Shown here one piece after another: positions 23,690 through 32,313 of a stretch of 64,000 bases of DNA. Within the stretch, counting starts at the first letter, position 1, and every line of letters starts with the position of its first letter. The position numbers were made by a program, and so were the translations under genes. Source of the stretch: Geodermatophilus saharensis (GTDB taxonomy: Bacteria > Actinomycetota > Actinomycetes > Mycobacteriales > Geodermatophilaceae); NCBI RefSeq assembly GCF_900188205.1, contig NZ_FZOH01000004.1:124001-188000 (forward strand). The letters are read 5' to 3'. The notes beneath the pieces are model-generated. The model was not told the DNA's origin, did not search any database, and saw only the letters and a list, made by a program, of their open reading frames with translations.

Positions 23690-25241
23690 CCCCGAGCGGT
23701 CGGGGCCCTGCCGGGCAGCTGACGGAGGCAGGGATCAGGGGAGACGGCGACGAGAACGGTGGCGGGTCGTCGTCCGGGTCGGCCGGTTCGTCGGCTTCCG
23801 GTGGTGGTTCGGGCGCCTTCGGTGGTGGTCGCAGGCCCGGTGGTCGGGTCGTGCGGGTGATGCCGGATGGGGTGGTGACGGTGAGTGTCCCGTCGGGGCT
23901 CATCTCGAAGCGCCAGCCGCGGGCGAAGGTCTTGAGCCGGTGGTGGGAGCGGCACAGGCAGCAGAGGTTGGCGCAGTCGACGGCCCCGCCGTGGGCGTGC
24001 GGGATGACGTGGTCGGCGTCGGCCCAGCCGACCCGCTGGCCGCAGGAGGGGAAGCGGCAGGTGCGGTCGCGGGTGCGCACGAACGCCTGCTGCGCCGCCG
24101 AGGGCGTGTAGCCGTCCCGGCCCGCCGGCCGGTCGAGCACCGCACATCCGCACTCGGCGTCCGGATGCTCTCGGCAGCCGCGGGCGGCCAGCCGGCGCAG
24201 CCGGTCCAGCGTCGCGGTCGCACGCAGCGTGCCGTCGTCCTCGGTCAGCGCCACCGTCACCGACCCGCCCTGCGGTGCCTGCACGCCCAGCGCGTCGAGC
24301 TGTCGCAGCAGCTCGCGCAGATGCTCGGCCGTGATGGGCAGCCCGTTCACCTCACCGGCCTGCGCCGACCGCCCGGCCAGGGCGGCCAGGGTGGCGACGA
24401 CGTGCAGGTGCGCCGTGACCGCCGTCCCCGGCTGCCACGGCCGCTGCAGCAGATCGGCGAACACGGCGGTGCGCAGCTGCCCGATCGGGCGCGGATCACC
24501 GTCCACCTTCAGCATCCGCGCCAGCTGGTCGACCACCGCGTGGCAGGCGGCGGCCACGTCGGTGGGTAGCTCGGCGGCGATGGTGCTCATCCCGTCCGAC
24601 GGGGAGGGGTAGACGCGCACGTCGGCATGCCGTTCGGCGGACTTGCGCCGCTGGTCGACCGCGTCTGAGTCGGCCTCCAGCAGGAGTTCGAGTGCCCGTT
24701 GCTTGAGCTTCCGGACGGTCAGCTGTGCCGCCTCGGGCAGCACGGCGGCCTCGATCCGGCGGGCGAGGGCCGGGTCGGTGTGCTGCAGCACGTCGGCCAG
24801 CGCCTTCGCGCGGGCCTCGTCGAGGTCGCCGGTGGCGAGTGCGGCCCAGGTGGCGGGGAGGCGCTCGCGGTAGGTCCAGGCGCGGGTGGCCAGGTGGTTG
24901 GCGGTACCCCGGCCGCAGTTGAGGATCACGGCCAGTTCTGCGGTGAAGAACTCCGACACCCTGGGCAGCTCGGTGTCCGGCGCCCACGACCCGCGCCCCC
25001 TGGCGCCCGGCGTGCCGGGCGCCGGGTCCAGGTCGGAGGGCCGGGCCTCGGCCAGCCGCAGCACCAGCTCCGCCTCGTAGGCGGCCTCCATCGCCCGGCG
25101 CTGCTGCACCCGCTGCAACTCAGCGGCGGCCTGCTCATCGGACAGCATCGCCACGGGCAGCCGCTGCACCCGCGCCGGCCGCGCGAGCAGCCACCCGGCG
25201 AGCGCCCGCTCCACCGGTGACACGTACTCCGCGACCTTCAC
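23592..25241 (-). CDS. DUF222/HNH endonuclease-family protein
   Basis: 549 residues. The N-terminal DUF222 helical domain contains RVSEFFTAELAVILNCGRGTANHL and the GDLDEARAKAL region; the C-terminal HNH motif is RTCRFPSCGQ...WADADHVIPHAHGG...NLCCLCRSHHRLK. Such proteins are highly multicopy in Geodermatophilales and some other actinobacteria; their role is unsettled (13E12/REP13E12-like). The start is GTG 25241 (VKVAEYVSPVERAL). The C-terminal 70 residues beyond DDDPPPF look unlike the family and overlap the XRE gene, so the stop may have been lost by a small indel. Confidence 0.85.
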   Translation of the reverse strand: MKVAEYVSPVERALAGWLLARPARVQRLPVAMLSDEQAAAELQRVQQRRAMEAAYEAELVLRLAEARPSDLDPAPGTPGARGRGSWAPDTELPRVSEFFTAELAVILNCGRGTANHLATRAWTYRERLPATWAALATGDLDEARAKALADVLQHTDPALARRIEAAVLPEAAQLTVRKLKQRALELLLEADSDAVDQRRKSAERHADVRVYPSPSDGMSTIAAELPTDVAAACHAVVDQLARMLKVDGDPRPIGQLRTAVFADLLQRPWQPGTAVTAHLHVVATLAALAGRSAQAGEVNGLPITAEHLRELLRQLDALGVQAPQGGSVTVALTEDDGTLRATATLDRLRRLAARGCREHPDAECGCAVLDRPAGRDGYTPSAAQQAFVRTRDRTCRFPSCGQRVGWADADHVIPHAHGGAVDCANLCCLCRSHHRLKTFARGWRFEMSPDGTLTVTTPSGITRTTRPPGLRPPPKAPEPPPEADEPADPDDDPPPFSSPSPLIPASVSCPAGPRPLGVRRCAGRRPTSRTAPTRPGPATGRAPRRVPPR

Positions 25242-25251
25242 GACCCCGAAC

Positions 25252-25734
25252 CTACGCACGGGGTACGACAGAAACGGGGCTCTGACCAGGAGCAACGCGA
25301 CCGAGCGCGATATAGATCGCGTCGGCGACGTCGTCGGGGTCCTCGTGTTCCCAGAACCGCAGCGCGCGCCACCCGAGCCCGGTGAGGACGGCGTCGGCGC
25401 GGCGGTCGCGGGCGGTGTTGCCGGCCAGCTTGGCCGCCCACCACGCCTGGTTGGCCTCCGGCAGGTGACCGCAGGTCGGGCACCCGTGCCAGAAACACCC
25501 GGCAAGGACCCCGTCCCCCTCACCCCTCGCAAGCTCGGGGCGAGCCTCCGGACGGGGCCGCGGCCGCACATCCACCCGACAGCGCACTCCTCGCGCGTGC
25601 AACCGCCGGCGCACCGCCAGCTCGTGGCGGGTGTCGCGCCGCCCCTGCCTGCGGAACCTCGCCGCCACGACCTCCGACGACGGCGGCGGCGCCGGCCCCG
25701 GTCCCGCCGTCGGTTCCGAGCCGCCCGAGGACAC
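25252..25734 (-). pseudogene. vsr: Vsr-type mismatch endonuclease gene interrupted by a palindromic repeat
   Basis: An open frame of 160 codons with Vsr hallmarks: RRDTRHELAVRRRLHARGVRCRVD, the zinc/active-site GCFWHGCPTCGHLP, NQAWWAAKLAGNTARDRRAD and GWRALRFWEHEDPDD. Between CRVDVRP and GCFWHGC the family normally has a strand carrying the catalytic Asp (RPD/RRAD-V-F...VAVFVD). Here that stretch is replaced by about 19 codons that are simply a copy of the dispersed repeat (25503-25559). The frame stays open but the catalytic Asp is missing, so the product is probably inactive. Lies 10 bp upstream of the HNH gene on the same strand. Start uncertain (GTG 25734). Confidence 0.7.
25503..25559 (-). 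repeat. TGACGAAGG palindromic repeat, copy A (inside vsr)
   Basis: 56 bp from AAGGACCCC to GGGGCC match copy B (49744-49804) at 52 positions by eye. Outer arms CCCCGTCC/GGACGGGG and an inner hairpin around CCCCTCGCAAGCTCGGGG. It lacks the TGACG end seen in the other copies. Confidence 0.8.
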
Positions 25735-25799
25735 CCGGACATGTTCCACCGCCCCACCGACACCGACGGGCAGGTGAGGTTCGCCTACCCTTCCTCTCC

Positions 25800-27230
25800 G
25801 TGACCGCGACGGCCGACCGGACGCTCCACGCCCCGGCTGCGCCCGCACCGCCGCGCTGGTCGCCCGTCGAGCTGCTGCCTCCCGCGGTGCTGGGGCTGCT
25901 GTGCGCCGTCCTGCTCGCCCCCGGCCACGGGCTGTGGTTCGACGAGGCGTTCACCTACGAGGTGGCCCGCCGGCCGCTGGGCGACATCCTGCGCGCGATC
26001 GCCACCGGTGAGGGCGTCACCAGCTACCTCGCCGACGTCCCGCCCTCCTACAACGCGCCCTACTACCTCGTCGTGCACGCGTGGGTGTCGCTGCCGGGGC
26101 TGGGTGGCGACACGTCGCTGCGGGTGTTGTCGGTGCTGGCCACCGCCGGCGGCCTGGCGCTGGTCACGCGGGCGGTCACCCGGCTGGCCGGGCGCCCCAC
26201 GGGCGTGCTGGCCGGGCTGGTGCCCGCCTGCGCGCCGCTGCTGCTCGAGCAGGCCGTGGAGGCCCGCAGCTACGGGCTCGCGGTGCTGGCCACCGGCGGC
26301 GCGCTGCTCGGCCTGACCCGCTGGCTGCAGGAGGGCCGTGGCCTGCTGCTGTTCGGCCTGGCCGGCGGCGGCATGGGCCTGGCGCACTGGTACGCCGTCA
26401 CCGTCCTCGCCGGCTTCGTCGTCGCGGCGCTGCTGCTGCGCGGCCGGGCCGCCACGAGGGTCGCCGTCGTCGGCACGCTGGCCGCCCTGCCGGCCGTCGG
26501 CCTGGTCGGGGTCAACCTGCTCAACGGCACCGGCGCGCGCAACGCCGAGCACCTGCGCGACACCGGCGGCACCCTCGCCGACCTCGCCGTCGAGGCCTGG
26601 GCCGGCGGCCGCACCCCGCTGCTGTACCTCACCGTCGGACTGGCCGTGGTCGGCGCGCTGCGCGGCGCCGGGGTGCGCGTCGTCGGCGTCTGCTGGCTGC
26701 TGGTGCCGCTGCTGCTCCTGCTGGCCGCCGAGACCGTCCGGCCGGTGTACCTGCCCCGCTACCTGCTGGCCGGGCTGATCGGCCTGGGGGTGCTGGCCGC
26801 GGCAGGGGTGACCGCGCTGCCCCGGGGCGCCCGCACGCCGGTGGCCGTGGCCCTGCTCGGCCTGTCGCTGGTGGCCAGCGCCCCGCTGGCCGTCCGCGAG
26901 CCGCGGGAGCGCTCCGACGACGTCGTCGCCCTGCTGCTGCGCGAGCAGCGCCCCGGCGAGCCGGTGGTCGCCGCCGACCAGCGGGCCGCGATGGGGCTCG
27001 ACCACTTCGTCCGCACGGAGGGCCCGCGGCTGCGCCCCGACGTCGTCCTCCCGCCCGACGACGCCCCCGCCGGCGCCGACCGCGTCTGGCTGGTCCGGCG
27101 GCTGGTCGACGGCGAGCCGGTGCCCACCGACGACGACGCGATCCTCACCGACGCCGGGCTGTCGCTGACCCGGACCTGGGACCTGCCGGCGGTGAAGACC
27201 GACCTGGTCGTCCAGCTCTGGGCCCGCTGA
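25800..27230 (+). CDS. GT39/ArnT-like membrane glycosyltransferase
   Basis: 476 residues, about ten membrane helices. After the first helix it has LWFDEAFTYEVARRP, the acidic loop-1 site of the GT-C superfamily using polyprenyl-phosphate sugars, and YNAPYYLVVHAWVSL, as in GT39/83 proteins. It probably transfers a sugar outside the membrane to protein or glycan. GTG start at 25800. Its 3' end overlaps the convergent GT2 gene by 86 bp. Confidence 0.8.
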   Translation: MTATADRTLHAPAAPAPPRWSPVELLPPAVLGLLCAVLLAPGHGLWFDEAFTYEVARRPLGDILRAIATGEGVTSYLADVPPSYNAPYYLVVHAWVSLPGLGGDTSLRVLSVLATAGGLALVTRAVTRLAGRPTGVLAGLVPACAPLLLEQAVEARSYGLAVLATGGALLGLTRWLQEGRGLLLFGLAGGGMGLAHWYAVTVLAGFVVAALLLRGRAATRVAVVGTLAALPAVGLVGVNLLNGTGARNAEHLRDTGGTLADLAVEAWAGGRTPLLYLTVGLAVVGALRGAGVRVVGVCWLLVPLLLLLAAETVRPVYLPRYLLAGLIGLGVLAAAGVTALPRGARTPVAVALLGLSLVASAPLAVREPRERSDDVVALLLREQRPGEPVVAADQRAAMGLDHFVRTEGPRLRPDVVLPPDDAPAGADRVWLVRRLVDGEPVPTDDDAILTDAGLSLTRTWDLPAVKTDLVVQLWAR

Positions 27231-27894
27231 CCGCCCACGCCAGCGAGCGCAGCGACTGCCGCAGCCGGGCGCGCGCGGTCCACGCCGACTCCCCCACCGG
27301 CCGCCGGTCGCGGACCACCGGCACGCTGGTCAGCCGCGTCCCGGCCAGGCCCGCGGCGAGGACGACGCTCGGCGCGCCCCCGCCGAGCACCGCGCCGACG
27401 ACGGCGTCGCGCACCGCCGGACCCAGGACGAGGAAGGCGCCGGCGTCGGGCGGCAGGCCGGTGAGCGCGGCGGCGACCCGCCGGTGCAGGCCGCCGGTCA
27501 GCCGCCGCACCGGCGACTCGTAGCGGCCCCGGCGTCCGGCGAACACCGCACCGACGTCGCCGCGGGCCAGCCGGTCGAGCAGCGCCGGCACGGCCTCGGG
27601 CGGGTCCTGCAGGTCGGCGTCGAGGCACACCCACGCGTCGGCGTCCTCGGCCGCCAGCCCGGTGGCCAGCGCCCGGTGCTGGCCGAGGTTGACCGCCAGC
27701 GCGGTCACCCCGACGCGGGGGTCGGCCGCCAGCTCCCGCGCCACCGCCAGGCTGCCGTCGGGCGAGGCGTCGACCACCAGCCGCAACCGCCAGTTCCGAC
27801 CCTCGAGCGCCGCCGCGAGCCGGGCGTGCAGGGGCCGCAGAGTGGCCTCGTTGCCGTACACGGGGACGACGACGGCGACGCGGAGCGAGGTCAC
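27145..27894 (-). CDS. GT2-family glycosyltransferase
   Basis: 249 residues. Starts VAVVVPVYGNEATLRPL, with the nucleotide-sugar site VVDASPDGS and the metal-binding DADLQDPPE, like dolichol-phosphate-mannose synthase-type GT2 enzymes. A C-terminal WTARARLRQSLRS segment is cytoplasmic or membrane-peripheral; no clear membrane helices. Last gene of the aldolase-epimerase-GT2 operon (GTG 27894 overlaps the epimerase stop). It could make a lipid-linked sugar for the adjacent GT39 protein. Confidence 0.85.
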   Translation of the reverse strand: MTSLRVAVVVPVYGNEATLRPLHARLAAALEGRNWRLRLVVDASPDGSLAVARELAADPRVGVTALAVNLGQHRALATGLAAEDADAWVCLDADLQDPPEAVPALLDRLARGDVGAVFAGRRGRYESPVRRLTGGLHRRVAAALTGLPPDAGAFLVLGPAVRDAVVGAVLGGGAPSVVLAAGLAGTRLTSVPVVRDRRPVGESAWTARARLRQSLRSLAWAVSGPRAGRPGRSSPPAGPRSGSATARRR

Positions 27895-28745
27895 GCCGCC
27901 CACGTGCGGGCCAGCCCCTCCGCCAGGTCGACCGACGGCGCCCAGCCGAGCAGCGCGCGGGCCGCCCGCGGGTCGCACACCCAGTCGGCGGTGTCCCAGT
28001 GCCGGCCCGGGTGGGCGCCCGGCGCGGTCGCGATCGGCCGGCCGGTGACCCGCTCGGCGGTGGCGACCAGCTCCCCGACGTCGGTCTGCACGCCCGTGCC
28101 GACGTTGACCACCGCGCCCGGTGGCAGGTCGTCGGCCAGCGCGGCCCGCACGCAGGCGTCGACGACGTCGCCCACCCACACCCAGTCCCGCCGGCTGACC
28201 GCGCCCGGCAGCGGCACCGCCGCGCCGGTGCGGGCTGCGGCGAGCACGACCGGCACCAGCCGGGTCGGGTGGTCGCCGGGGCCGTAGACCTGGAAGGCGC
28301 GCAGCACCGCGGCGCGCACCCCCCGCTCGGCGGCGGCGGCCTGCAGCAGCAGCGAGCCGGCCGCCTTGGTGGCGCCGAAGAAGCCGCGCGGGCGCAGCGG
28401 CGCGTCCTCGGCCAGCGGCGCCGGCCCGGCCGCGTACTCGGTCGACGAGCCCAGCCGCACCACCGCGCGGCACCGGTCGGGCAGGGCGTCGACCAGCCAG
28501 GGGCTGGTGTTGACGGCCACGGTCGCGGCCCGCTCGGCGGGGGTCGCCTTCGCCCGCCCGGCGGCGAGGGAGAAGACGACGTCGGGGTCGGCGGCCCGCA
28601 CCGCCGCCGCGGCGGCGACGGGGTCGGCGAGGTCGACGCCGGCCCGGGTCAGTCCGGTGACCGCCCAGCCGTCGGCCCGCAGCCGCGCCACCAGGTGCCG
28701 GCCGACGAAGCCGCCGGCGCCGGTGACCAGGGCCCGCCCGCTCAC
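27891..28745 (-). CDS. NAD-dependent sugar epimerase/dehydratase-like SDR
   Basis: 284 residues, extended SDR. NAD site VTGAGGFVGRHL at residues 7-18, the Ser/Thr site LGSSTEY and VYGPGD. At the catalytic YxxxK position the sequence is FGATK: Tyr is replaced by Phe (codon TTC, 28377-28379). This is unusual and could mean loss of redox chemistry or a changed mechanism. Coupled by 4-bp overlaps with the aldolase before and the GT2 after it. Confidence 0.85.
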   Translation of the reverse strand: MSGRALVTGAGGFVGRHLVARLRADGWAVTGLTRAGVDLADPVAAAAAVRAADPDVVFSLAAGRAKATPAERAATVAVNTSPWLVDALPDRCRAVVRLGSSTEYAAGPAPLAEDAPLRPRGFFGATKAAGSLLLQAAAAERGVRAAVLRAFQVYGPGDHPTRLVPVVLAAARTGAAVPLPGAVSRRDWVWVGDVVDACVRAALADDLPPGAVVNVGTGVQTDVGELVATAERVTGRPIATAPGAHPGRHWDTADWVCDPRAARALLGWAPSVDLAEGLARTWAA

Positions 28746-29533
28746 GCGGGAACGGGCACGGGGGCGCCGGCCTCCTCGACCGCGGCGACGAACGCCTCCC
28801 GCCGGCCGGCCGCGGTCAGGGCGTCGGCGGCGGCGAGGTCGGCCAGCGACGCCAGCAGCCGCGGCACCTCGGTGAACGGGTCGCGCCCGGCCATGTCGGC
28901 GGTGAACGAGCGGCGCAGGAAGGTGAAGTCGGTGCGCATCCGGACCAGCTCGGCGGCCAGCAGCACCCCCGGCACGGGGAAGCCGCCGCCGGGCAGGGTC
29001 AGCCCGCCCACGCCGAAGGGCACCGGGACGGCGGCGCGGACGGCGTCGACCGTGCCGTCGACCAGCGGGCGGAACAGCTCGGTCGAGCGCCGGTCGATGC
29101 GCAGGTCGTTGAGCCCGACGTAGACCCGCGACAGCGGCCGCGCGGCCAGCTCGGCGACCCGCTCGACGGCGTCCTGGGTCTCGACCAGGATCCCCAGCCC
29201 GCAGCGGCCGGCGACCAGGTCGAGGGTGCGGTCGACCTCCTCGGGCGTGCGCACCATCGGCAGCAGGATCTCGTCGGCACCGGCCGCGACGGCGTCGGCG
29301 ACCTCGCGCGGCGTCCACGGGCCGGCGGCGTTGACCCGGCACAGCAGCCGGCCGTCGGTGGCCGCGCGCACGCGGACGAGGTCGGCGAGGGTGTCGCCGT
29401 TGATCTGGGTGCCCTCGCCGGCCTGCCGCCGGTGCTTCCCGCGGCGCTCCCAGTCGACGACGATGCCGCTCGCGCCGGCGGCGACGACGTCCCGCCCCCA
29501 GGCGGCGTCCACGGTGAAGAGGAACAGGTCCAC
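28742..29533 (-). CDS. HpcH/HpaI aldolase-family protein
   Basis: 263 residues from the GTG at 29533. The TIM barrel shows the metal-site Glu (GILVETQDAV) and the DEILLPMV and YVGLNDLRID segments of HpcH/HpaI and citrate-lyase-beta-like enzymes. Likely a carbon-carbon lyase or aldolase feeding the sugar steps of this operon. A GTG at 29551 is an alternative start but would put the iron box (29544-29557) inside the gene. First gene of the operon with the epimerase and GT2. Confidence 0.78.
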   Translation of the reverse strand: MDLFLFTVDAAWGRDVVAAGASGIVVDWERRGKHRRQAGEGTQINGDTLADLVRVRAATDGRLLCRVNAAGPWTPREVADAVAAGADEILLPMVRTPEEVDRTLDLVAGRCGLGILVETQDAVERVAELAARPLSRVYVGLNDLRIDRRSTELFRPLVDGTVDAVRAAVPVPFGVGGLTLPGGGFPVPGVLLAAELVRMRTDFTFLRRSFTADMAGRDPFTEVPRLLASLADLAAADALTAAGRREAFVAAVEEAGAPVPVPA

Positions 29534-29543
29534 GACGGTGAGC

Positions 29544-29557
29544 TTAGGCACACCTAA
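29544..29557. promoter_or_regulatory. DmdR/IdeR-like iron box before the aldolase operon
   Basis: TTAGGCACACCTAA matches 13 of 14 positions of the right part of the actinobacterial DmdR box TTAGGTTAGGCTCACCTAA. It is nearly identical to the site before fbpA (33384-33397). Confidence 0.6.
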
Positions 29558-29584
29558 CTCGGGCCCGTCACCCAGGGCCCGAGA

Positions 29585-29644
29585 GGTGCCTTTGTCGCGA
29601 CATCGGCACCCGGAGACGGGTGCCGATGTCGCGACGAAGGCACC
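29585..29644. terminator. 27-bp-stem hairpin downstream of fbpC
   Basis: Arms 29585-29611 and 29618-29644 pair along 27 bp with one U-G wobble and a 6-nt loop (GGAGAC). It lies 5 bp after the fbpC stop, and 28-51 bp beyond it is the aldolase promoter. The stem is far longer than a usual terminator. Confidence 0.75.
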
Positions 29645-29648
29645 CCTG

Positions 29649-30716
29649 TCAGGCGGGGGTGGGCTCGGAGGTCCGCGGCACGCCCGGCGCCGTGGCCGGG
29701 AAGGGCACCGCGGGGCCGGCGACGACCACGCCGACCTCCGCCCCCTCGGCCGGCAGGTCGCCGCCCTCGGTGCGCGCGCTCACCCGCAGCCCCGAGGCCA
29801 GCTCGAGCTCGATGCGGGCGTCGTGGCCGTAGAAGTCGACGCCGCGGACCCGCGCGGGCACCCCTGCCCCGGCCGACAGCCGCAGCTGCTCGGGCCGCAG
29901 CAGCACCCGGACCGGCCCGTCGGGGCAGGGCCGCCCGAGCGCCAGCTCGCCCAGCTCGGAGGCGACCCGACCGCCGGTGGCGGCGCCGTCGAGGACCACC
30001 GCCTCGCCGACGAACGAGGCGACGTCGAGGTCGCGGGGCTCGCGGTAGAGCGTGCGCGGGTCGGCCAGCTGCGCGAGGGTGCCGCCGCGCACCACGGCCA
30101 CCTGGTCGGCGGTCGACAGCGCCTCGGCCTGGTCGTGGGTGACCAGGACGGCGGTGGCGCCGGTGGCCCGCAGCGCCTCGGCGACGGCACGGCGGGTGTC
30201 CTCCCGCAGCGCGGCGTCGAGGGAGGAGAACGGCTCGTCGAGCAGCACCAGCGAGGGCTCGGGCGCCAGCGCGCGGGCCAGCGCGACCCGCTGCTGCTGG
30301 CCGCCGGAGAGCTGGTGCGGCGCGCGGTCGGCGAGGGCGGCGTCGAGGCCGACGAGGGCCAGCAGCCCGGCGATCCGCGTGCGGTCGCGGCGCAGCCGGC
30401 GGGGCAGCCCGAAGGCCACGTTGCCGGCCACGCTCAGGTGCGGGAACAGCCCGCCCTCCTGCGGCACGTAGCCGATGCCGCGGGACCGGGCGGGGACGCC
30501 GCGGCCGGCGCCGGCCACCACCCGGCCGCCGAGCTCCACGCTCCCGGCGTCGGGGTCGTCGAACCCGGCGACGATCCGCAGCAGCGTCGTCTTGCCGCAG
30601 CCGGAGGGGCCCAGCAGCGCGGTGGTCGTCCCGGCCGGGACGTGCAGGTCCACCCCGGTGAGCACGGGGGTGCGGCCGTAGGACTTCGCCAGGCCGGTGA
30701 CGGTCAGCGCGCTCAT
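29649..30716 (-). CDS. fbpC: Fe(III) ABC transporter ATP-binding protein
   Basis: 355 residues. Walker [11 protein letters not shown]-loop [11 protein letters not shown], signature [15 protein letters not shown], Walker [13 protein letters not shown], switch His THDQAEAL, and a C-terminal TOBE-like regulatory domain (RPEQLRL...[10 protein letters not shown]). This is the FbpC/PotA arrangement. It energises uptake by FbpB. The ATG overlaps the fbpB stop (ATGA). Confidence 0.93.
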   Translation of the reverse strand: MSALTVTGLAKSYGRTPVLTGVDLHVPAGTTTALLGPSGCGKTTLLRIVAGFDDPDAGSVELGGRVVAGAGRGVPARSRGIGYVPQEGGLFPHLSVAGNVAFGLPRRLRRDRTRIAGLLALVGLDAALADRAPHQLSGGQQQRVALARALAPEPSLVLLDEPFSSLDAALREDTRRAVAEALRATGATAVLVTHDQAEALSTADQVAVVRGGTLAQLADPRTLYREPRDLDVASFVGEAVVLDGAATGGRVASELGELALGRPCPDGPVRVLLRPEQLRLSAGAGVPARVRGVDFYGHDARIELELASGLRVSARTEGGDLPAEGAEVGVVVAGPAVPFPATAPGVPRTSEPTPA

Positions 30717-32272
30717 GGGGTCAGACCTCGTCGGGCATCGCGGGGAAGGGCGTCTCGGGAGAGCAGCACCGTGGCCGGTGCCGAGAGCAGCACCATGACG
30801 ACGGCGTAGGGCGCCGCGGCACCGAACTCGAGGGCGCTGCTCGCCGACCAGAACGCCGTGGCGAGCGTCTCGGTGCCCGTGGGGGCCAGCAGCAGCGTGG
30901 CGGTGAGCTCGGTGACCACCGCGAGGAACACCAGCGCCGCGCCGGCGCCGATGCCGGGGGCCAGCAGCGGGAGGGTCACCCGCCACAGCCGGGCCGGCGC
31001 GGAGACGCCGAGGGAGGCGGCGACGTCGTCGTGCACCGGCGGGGACTGCTCGACCGCGGCGCGCACCGTGACGATCGCGCGGGGCAGGAAGAGGATCGCG
31101 TAGGCCGCCAGCAGCACCGGCACCGTCTGGTACAGCGCCGGCAGCACCCGGATGCTCACCGCCACCAGCGCCAGGGCGACGACGATCGCCGGCACCGCGC
31201 TGCCCAGGTAGGTGGTGCGCTCCAGCAGGGTGGCCACCGGCCCGCGGCGGCGCACGGCCAGCCACCCGGTGGGCAGCGCGAGCACGGTGGTGACGGCGGC
31301 GGCCGCGGCGGCCAGCGCCAGCGTCGTCCCGGTGGTGGTGGCCAGCGCCGCCCAGTCGACCCGCGCGGAGGTGCCGGTGCGGAACCACGACACCAGCGCG
31401 GCGAGCGGCACGAGCAGGGACAGCGCCACCACCGCGGCGAGGGCCAGCAGCGCCGGGCCGGTGAGCGTGCCGAGCCGGACGGGCCGCAGCTGCCGGGCGG
31501 CGCCGGCCCCGGTGCGGGCGTAGCCGCGGGTGCCGCGCAGCCGGATCTCGGCCAGCAGCAGCACCAGGCACAGCAGGACGAGGACCCCGGCGAGCATGGT
31601 GGCGGCCGGGCCGTTGAAGGTGGCGCGGTACTGGTCGTAGACGGCGGTGGTGAAGGTCGGGTAGCGGAGCATGGCCAGCGCGCCGAACTCGGCGAGCACG
31701 TGCAGGGCGACCAGCAGCGTCCCGCCGAGCACGGCCACCCGCAGCTGCGGCAGCTGCACCCGCCGGAACACCCCCCAGGTCGACAGGCCCAGGCCCCGGG
31801 CGGTCTCCTCCAGCGCGGGGTCGAGCCCCCGGAAGGCGGCGACGGCGGGCAGGTAGACGAACGGCGCGTAGGCCAGCGACACGACCAGCAGGGCACCGCC
31901 GTAGGTGTCCAGGCCGGGCAGCAGCGAGATCCACGCCGAGCTGCTCACGAACGCCGGCAGGGCCAGCGGCGCGACCAGCAGCACGTGCCAGGCGCGGCGG
32001 CCGGGCAGCGCGGTGCGCTCGACCAGCCAGGCCGCGCCGACGCCGAGCACCGCGGTGACGGCGACCGTGCCCGCGACCAGCCGGACGGTGTTGCCCAGCA
32101 GCTCGGCGACCCGCGGCCGGAACACGAGCTCGGCCACCCCGCTCCAGCCGACCTCGGCGACGGCGACCGCGATGTGCACCAGCGGCAGCAGCGCGAGCGC
32201 GGCGACGGCCGCGGCGAGGGCCACCGTCACCGGCGCGCGCCGGGCCCGGGACGCGCGGCGACCTCGCGACAC
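30713..32272 (-). CDS. fbpB: Fe(III) ABC transporter permease (fused two-domain)
   Basis: 519 residues, about 12 membrane helices in two homologous halves, each with the inner-membrane EAA-type loop (LEETARGLGLSTWGVFRRVQLP; VHDDVAASLGVSAPARLWRVTLP), as in FbpB/SfuB. Forms the membrane channel for iron delivered by FbpA. It begins 41 bp after fbpA on the same strand. GTG start. Confidence 0.93.
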   Translation of the reverse strand: MSRGRRASRARRAPVTVALAAAVAALALLPLVHIAVAVAEVGWSGVAELVFRPRVAELLGNTVRLVAGTVAVTAVLGVGAAWLVERTALPGRRAWHVLLVAPLALPAFVSSSAWISLLPGLDTYGGALLVVSLAYAPFVYLPAVAAFRGLDPALEETARGLGLSTWGVFRRVQLPQLRVAVLGGTLLVALHVLAEFGALAMLRYPTFTTAVYDQYRATFNGPAATMLAGVLVLLCLVLLLAEIRLRGTRGYARTGAGAARQLRPVRLGTLTGPALLALAAVVALSLLVPLAALVSWFRTGTSARVDWAALATTTGTTLALAAAAAAVTTVLALPTGWLAVRRRGPVATLLERTTYLGSAVPAIVVALALVAVSIRVLPALYQTVPVLLAAYAILFLPRAIVTVRAAVEQSPPVHDDVAASLGVSAPARLWRVTLPLLAPGIGAGAALVFLAVVTELTATLLLAPTGTETLATAFWSASSALEFGAAAPYAVVMVLLSAPATVLLSRDALPRDARRGLTP

Positions 32273-32313
32273 CGCTGCGGCGGCTGTCGCGGGGCCGGGT
32301 CCGGCGGCGAGGC

